Shown here one piece after another: positions 6,559 through 8,793 of a DNA stretch of 8,793 nucleotides. Within the stretch, counting starts at the first letter, position 1. Each line of letters starts with the position of its first letter. A program made the translations under genes and the position numbers. This DNA is from an uncultured Bacilli bacterium (lineage in GTDB: Bacteria > Bacillota_I > Bacilli_A > RF39 > UBA660), in the NCBI GenBank assembly GCA_947628125.1, contig CANQYR010000038.1, positions 1-8,793 of the forward strand. Reading direction: 5' to 3'. The notes under the pieces are model-generated. The model saw nothing but the letters and a program-made list of their open reading frames with translations, had not been told where the DNA came from and did no database searches.

Positions 6559-6565
6559 ATATTTT

Positions 6566-7717
6566 TTATAAATTATTAAGGCGACGTTTTTGTTCATTTT
6601 CTTCGGTTTCAATATTAATTCTTTGGACAAGGAAAAGCATAACTATAACGTTTAAGTTAAATGAACCACCATAGCTTAGTAAAGGAAGGGGTACGCCGGT
6701 TAAAGGTATTAAGGCTAAGATACCTAAAAAATTGATTAGTAAGTGTAATAATAAATAGATAAAAGTTCCATAGCATATTATTTGGTTTCTTAGAGCATCG
6801 GCTTTTTTAGCTATTTTTAAAATGCGAGATAATATGTATATGTAACCTATAATGATGGCTATGCCGGTTATAAGACCTAGTTCTTCAACAATAATAGGAA
6901 AGATAAAGTCGGTATGAGCTTCGGGCAAGTATAAATATTTTTGGGTGGAATTGCCAAGTCCAACTCCAAAGATGCCCCCATTATGAAAGGCAATGAAGCC
7001 ATTACAAACTTGATATCCTGAGTCTTCCATGTACCTACTACATGGGGAAAAGAAGTTTAAGCGTTGTTTTTGGGAACTATTAAATATTCTATTACCCATG
7101 GCAAGGATGATTACGGCAGCAATTGCTATGGCAACGGCACTTAATTTTAAAAGTTTTATTTTGTTTTTTTTGGAAAAAGGAATGCTTAAGAATATTAAAA
7201 AGCTAATGCCTAATATGATTATTACGCCTCCTAGATCGGGTTGTTTGTAGATAAAGAAAGCCATGATGCTGATAAATATTAAAGGGATAAAATTGTAGGA
7301 AAATTTTTTTTGTTTTTTGAGGCTTTTTTCATAAAAACAGCCCATGTAAATAATAATGGCGGTTTTGGCAAATTCCGTTGGTTGGATGTTGAAAAAGCCA
7401 AAGTTTAGCCAACTTTGGGCACCACCGGCGATTTTACCAAATAAATAAACAAGGCCTAGTAAAATGATAACAAAAATCATATAAAGAAATGATAATCTTT
7501 TATAATATTTGGTATGAATTTTTAAGACGATGAACCCCGCTATATAGGCAATGGTTATGAATATTAGTTGTCTAATGAAAAAATAGTAAGGCGTCACATC
7601 ATATCTTAAGACGGCAGAGACATTGGATGCCGATAAAACCATAATAAGGCCTAAAATAGTATATAACAAAGTCATAAAAAATAATGGTTTATCAATTTTT
7701 CGAAATAACTTTTGCAT
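6566..7717 (-). CDS. ftsW: SEDS peptidoglycan glycosyltransferase FtsW
   Basis: Polymerises lipid II into glycan strands at the division septum, working with a class B penicillin-binding protein. A polytopic membrane protein of 383 residues from the chosen start, with about ten TM helices. SEDS landmarks: LSASNV near the first helix, GAQSWLNFGFFNIQPTEFAK, QPDLGG, then VCNGFIAFHNGGIFGVGLGNSTQKYLYLPEAHTDFIF and INFLGILALIPLTGVPLPLLSYGGS. The Asp of EAHTD is the family's essential residue. LPEAHTDF and YQVCNGFIAF favour FtsW over RodA. A longer reading starts at ATG 7735, six residues earlier, but has no SD, and a candidate promoter would start transcription near 7730. ATG 7717 has SD AGGTGAG (7721-7727) and is preferred. 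Its presence shows a walled cell. Confidence 0.93.
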   Translation of the reverse strand: MQKLFRKIDKPLFFMTLLYTILGLIMVLSASNVSAVLRYDVTPYYFFIRQLIFITIAYIAGFIVLKIHTKYYKRLSFLYMIFVIILLGLVYLFGKIAGGAQSWLNFGFFNIQPTEFAKTAIIIYMGCFYEKSLKKQKKFSYNFIPLIFISIMAFFIYKQPDLGGVIIILGISFLIFLSIPFSKKNKIKLLKLSAVAIAIAAVIILAMGNRIFNSSQKQRLNFFSPCSRYMEDSGYQVCNGFIAFHNGGIFGVGLGNSTQKYLYLPEAHTDFIFPIIVEELGLITGIAIIIGYIYILSRILKIAKKADALRNQIICYGTFIYLLLHLLINFLGILALIPLTGVPLPLLSYGGSFNLNVIVMLFLVQRINIETEENEQKRRLNNL

Positions 7718-7736
7718 GTTCTCACCTATTGTCATT

Positions 7737-7745
7737 ATTTTAACA
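7737..7745 (-). promoter_or_regulatory. Candidate ftsW extended -10 (TGTTAAAAT)
   Basis: TGT followed by TAAAAT (7737-7742) on the minus strand, about 7 bp before a start near 7730. The 17-bp-spaced -35 (GAGAAA) is poor, so recognition would rest on the extended -10. If correct, the upstream ATG at 7735 is not transcribed, which supports the start at 7717. Confidence 0.45.
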
Positions 7746-7820
7746 TAAAATGGCGGATATTTCTCTTCTTTTACAAAAATTGACTTTTTTTTATGTCAAA
7801 AATTAAAGATTTTAATAAAC

Positions 7821-7826
7821 TATAGT
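7821..7826 (+). promoter_or_regulatory. Candidate -10 (TATAGT) of the small membrane protein gene
   Basis: TATAGT lies 25 bp before the ATG and just upstream of a strong SD. There is no good -35 at 16-18 bp. A TTGACT at 7780-7785 is too far from it. Use of an alternative sigma factor or an activator is possible. Confidence 0.35.
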
Positions 7827-7850
7827 AGAAAGATTAAGGAGGTTACGTTT

Positions 7851-8048
7851 ATGTATTACTATGGAAATAATGGCTACTACGGTGGCGGCTATGGTGGATA
7901 CCAAAGTCCATGTTGCAATAATAATAGCTATGCCGGATATACTAGTGGATATGGCGCAGGAGCAGCAATCTGGATTGTTTTATTCATCCTTCTTGTTATC
8001 ATAATTGGTGCAGGATGGTATGGAAATAATAACAATAACAACAATTAA
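7851..8048 (+). CDS. Tiny Gly/Tyr/Asn-rich single-TM protein, YjcZ-like
   Basis: A 65-residue protein with a very strong SD (AAGGAGG, 7836-7842, 8-nt gap) and its own terminator, so it is very likely expressed. Residues 1-36 are rich in Gly, Tyr and Asn (MYYYGNNGYYGGGYGGY, a CC pair at 21-22). Residues 37-55 form one hydrophobic helix (AAIWIVLFILLVIIIGAGW). The tail is seven consecutive Asn encoded by AAT/AAC repeats. The layout and the GAGAAIWIVLFILLVIIIG core resemble the YjcZ / tiny-TM Bacillus family, whose members are often annotated as sporulation proteins. The match is by pattern only, and neighbours ftsW and def do not indicate sporulation. Function is unknown; a surface or envelope peptide is plausible. 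Confidence 0.75.
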   Translation: MYYYGNNGYYGGGYGGYQSPCCNNNSYAGYTSGYGAGAAIWIVLFILLVIIIGAGWYGNNNNNNN

Positions 8049-8054
8049 TCTTAG

Positions 8055-8085
8055 AAAAAGAATAGCAATTTAGCCTATTCTTTTT
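8055..8085 (+). terminator. Intrinsic terminator after the small membrane protein gene
   Basis: A perfect 11-bp inverted repeat (AAAAAGAATAG 8055-8065, CTATTCTTTTT 8075-8085) with a 9-nt loop and a T-tract on the plus strand, starting 7 bp after the stop codon. Confidence 0.85.
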
Positions 8086-8095
8086 AATTTATACT

Positions 8096-8122
8096 TTAAA
8101 AATTGAAAATCTATGGTACAAT
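8096..8122 (+). promoter_or_regulatory. def promoter (extended -10 TGGTACAAT)
   Basis: TACAAT (8117-8122) preceded by TGG is identical to the extended -10 of rpsB. The -35 is weak (TTTAAA at 16 bp). The predicted start near 8129 leaves a ~20-nt leader containing the SD. Confidence 0.6.
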
Positions 8123-8149
8123 AAGTATTGTTTTAAGGGGTGATGCCGA

Positions 8150-8701
8150 TTGAAATTGCCAAATTTAAAGATTTTGGATGAAAAAGATGACCGTTTAAGA
8201 AAAATGTCAAAGGAAGTAGAATTCCCACTTACTAAAGAGGAATTAAAAATGATTGATGATATGCTCGTTTATTTACAAATGAGTCAAATTGATGAGGAAA
8301 GAGAAAAATATAATTTAAGAGCTGGTTGGGGTATGAGTGCGGTGCAGCTAGGAATTTTAAAGCGCATTTTTGTTATTGCTGAGGAGCTTGATGATCATTC
8401 TTTTCGAAATTATATTATCATTAATCCGCAAATACTATCTTATAGTGAGGAAAAAATTTATGTTGGTGAGGGCGAAGGATGTTTAAGTGTCAACCGCGAA
8501 GTTGATGGTATTGTGCCAAGGTATGCTAGAATGAATGTGGCTTTTTATGATCAGTTTGGACAAAAAAAGACTATGCGAGTTAGAGAGGAAATATCAATTG
8601 CTTTTCAGCATGAGATTGATCATTTAAATGGGATTTTATTTGTTGACAAAATAGATCCCAAAAATCCTTATAAGGATAAGGAAAAAATGAGGGAAATTTA
8701 A
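8150..8701 (+). CDS. def: Peptide deformylase
   Basis: Metal-dependent hydrolase that removes the formyl group from the N-terminal methionine of new proteins. It has 183 residues, the length of Gram-positive type 2 enzymes, which carry an insertion before motif 2. The three motifs are present: GWGMSAVQ (59-66, family form GxGxAAxQ), EGCLSV (109-114, metal-ligand Cys 111) and QHEIDHLNG (153-161, ligands His 154 and His 158, catalytic Glu 155). Motif 1 departs from the common GLAAPQ: Ala to Ser and Pro to Val. Translation appears to start at TTG 8150: the SD-like GGGGTGAT (8137-8144) ends 5 nt before it, and no in-frame ATG fits better. The ATG at 8143 opens only a very short reading frame. No terminator is seen before the IS-like sequence that follows. 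Confidence 0.94.
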   Translation: MKLPNLKILDEKDDRLRKMSKEVEFPLTKEELKMIDDMLVYLQMSQIDEEREKYNLRAGWGMSAVQLGILKRIFVIAEELDDHSFRNYIIINPQILSYSEEKIYVGEGEGCLSVNREVDGIVPRYARMNVAFYDQFGQKKTMRVREEISIAFQHEIDHLNGILFVDKIDPKNPYKDKEKMREI

Positions 8702-8715
8702 AAAAAGGTTGTTAG

Positions 8716-8793
8716 GAGAGTCTGTAAATAAATTTGTGTAAAGTATAAATCCTTTCTATGGTAATATAGAAATATATAAATTAGAAAGGATTT
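8716..8793 (+). mobile_element. Probable left end of an IS256-family insertion sequence (continues past the window)
   Basis: Starting about 15 bp after the def stop, the stretch GTCTGTAAATAAATTTGTGT (8720-8739) followed by AAAG resembles the terminal inverted repeats of IS256 (mutator-type) elements, whose ends share a TTTGTGTAAA-like core. It is followed by non-coding sequence that looks like a transposase leader. The transposase, the other end and any target duplication lie outside, so the exact boundary cannot be fixed. Confidence 0.5.
8747..8793 (+). repeat. Perfect 12-bp inverted repeat, SD inside the right arm
   Basis: AAATCCTTTCTA (8747-8758) and its exact complement TAGAAAGGATTT (8782-8793), separated by 23 nt; the repeat may extend beyond the window. 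The right arm contains AGAAAGGA, a plausible SD for a gene starting just outside. The loop carries an extended -10-like TGGTAATAT (8759-8767). Confidence 0.7.

Noticed and set aside
6240..6561. Identification as 6S, SRP RNA, tmRNA, RNase P RNA, T-box or a common riboswitch
   Set aside because: None of their hallmark sequences are present (no SRP GGAA/AGCA loop, T-box GGUGG, tmRNA ends or RNase P conserved core), so no family name was given.
7029..7250. A 73-codon plus-strand reading frame inside ftsW
   Set aside because: It lies wholly antisense to a well-conserved ftsW region, has no SD or recognisable domain, and is a frame shadow.
7776..7800. TTGAC...GTCAA inverted repeat between ftsW and the small gene
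   Set aside because: Only 5 bp pair and no suitable T-tract or known operator is evident. It was not listed as a feature.
8664..8677. Perfect 14-bp palindrome ATCCTTATAAGGAT near the def 3' end
   Set aside because: It lies within conserved-length coding sequence (NPYKDKEK) and is explained by codons. It has no T-tract and too short a loop for a terminator.
1..8793. Mycoplasma-type code (TGA as Trp)
   Set aside because: Trp is encoded by TGG in the conserved WCGAC, KRW and GWG motifs, and TGA gives correct ends for comEC and holA.
1..8793. CRISPR arrays, tRNA or rRNA genes
   Set aside because: No regularly spaced repeats and no tRNA or rRNA signatures were seen on either strand.

Overview
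The window comes from a low-GC, AT-rich bacterium of the Bacillota, in the Bacilli / cell-walled relatives of Mollicutes range. It uses the standard bacterial code: TGG encodes Trp, and TGA ends comEC and holA. Shine-Dalgarno (SD) sites are strong, extended -10 promoters (TGn before the hexamer) recur, and the gene set (RNase HIII, ComEA/ComEC, FtsW) is typical of Firmicutes. The species cannot be named from the sequence.

Layout. Positions 1-251 (minus) hold the 5' end of rpsB, cut by the window edge, with its promoter and a foldable leader. Next, on the minus strand, are trxA and cvpA as a tight overlapping pair ending in a terminator built into the trxA stop codon. Divergent from cvpA is rnhC (plus). 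This looks like a shortened form of the Bacillus rnhC-zapA-cvpA-polX-mutS2-trxA neighbourhood. Convergent with rnhC is the minus-strand competence operon comEA-comEC-holA, with overlapping genes and no comEB.

Between comEA and ftsW lies about 440 bp without a protein gene. On the minus strand it has a near-consensus extended -10 promoter, several mutually compatible helices including one pairing the RNA 5' end to a site about 160 nt downstream, a long rod-like hairpin and an intrinsic terminator. I read it as a roughly 280-nt non-coding RNA or an attenuator-type leader of the competence operon. I match it to no known RNA family. It is the most interesting part of the window.

Then come ftsW (minus, septal peptidoglycan polymerase), a divergent 65-residue Gly/Tyr/Asn-rich single-TM protein resembling the YjcZ tiny-TM family, and def (plus, peptide deformylase, TTG start). 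The last ~80 bp look like the left end of an IS256-family insertion sequence, including an inverted repeat that could hide the transposase ribosome site in read-through RNA. The transposase itself would lie outside the window.

Functionally the genes are mostly housekeeping: translation (rpsB, def), redox (trxA), DNA replication and repair (rnhC, holA), DNA uptake (comEA, comEC) and cell division (ftsW).
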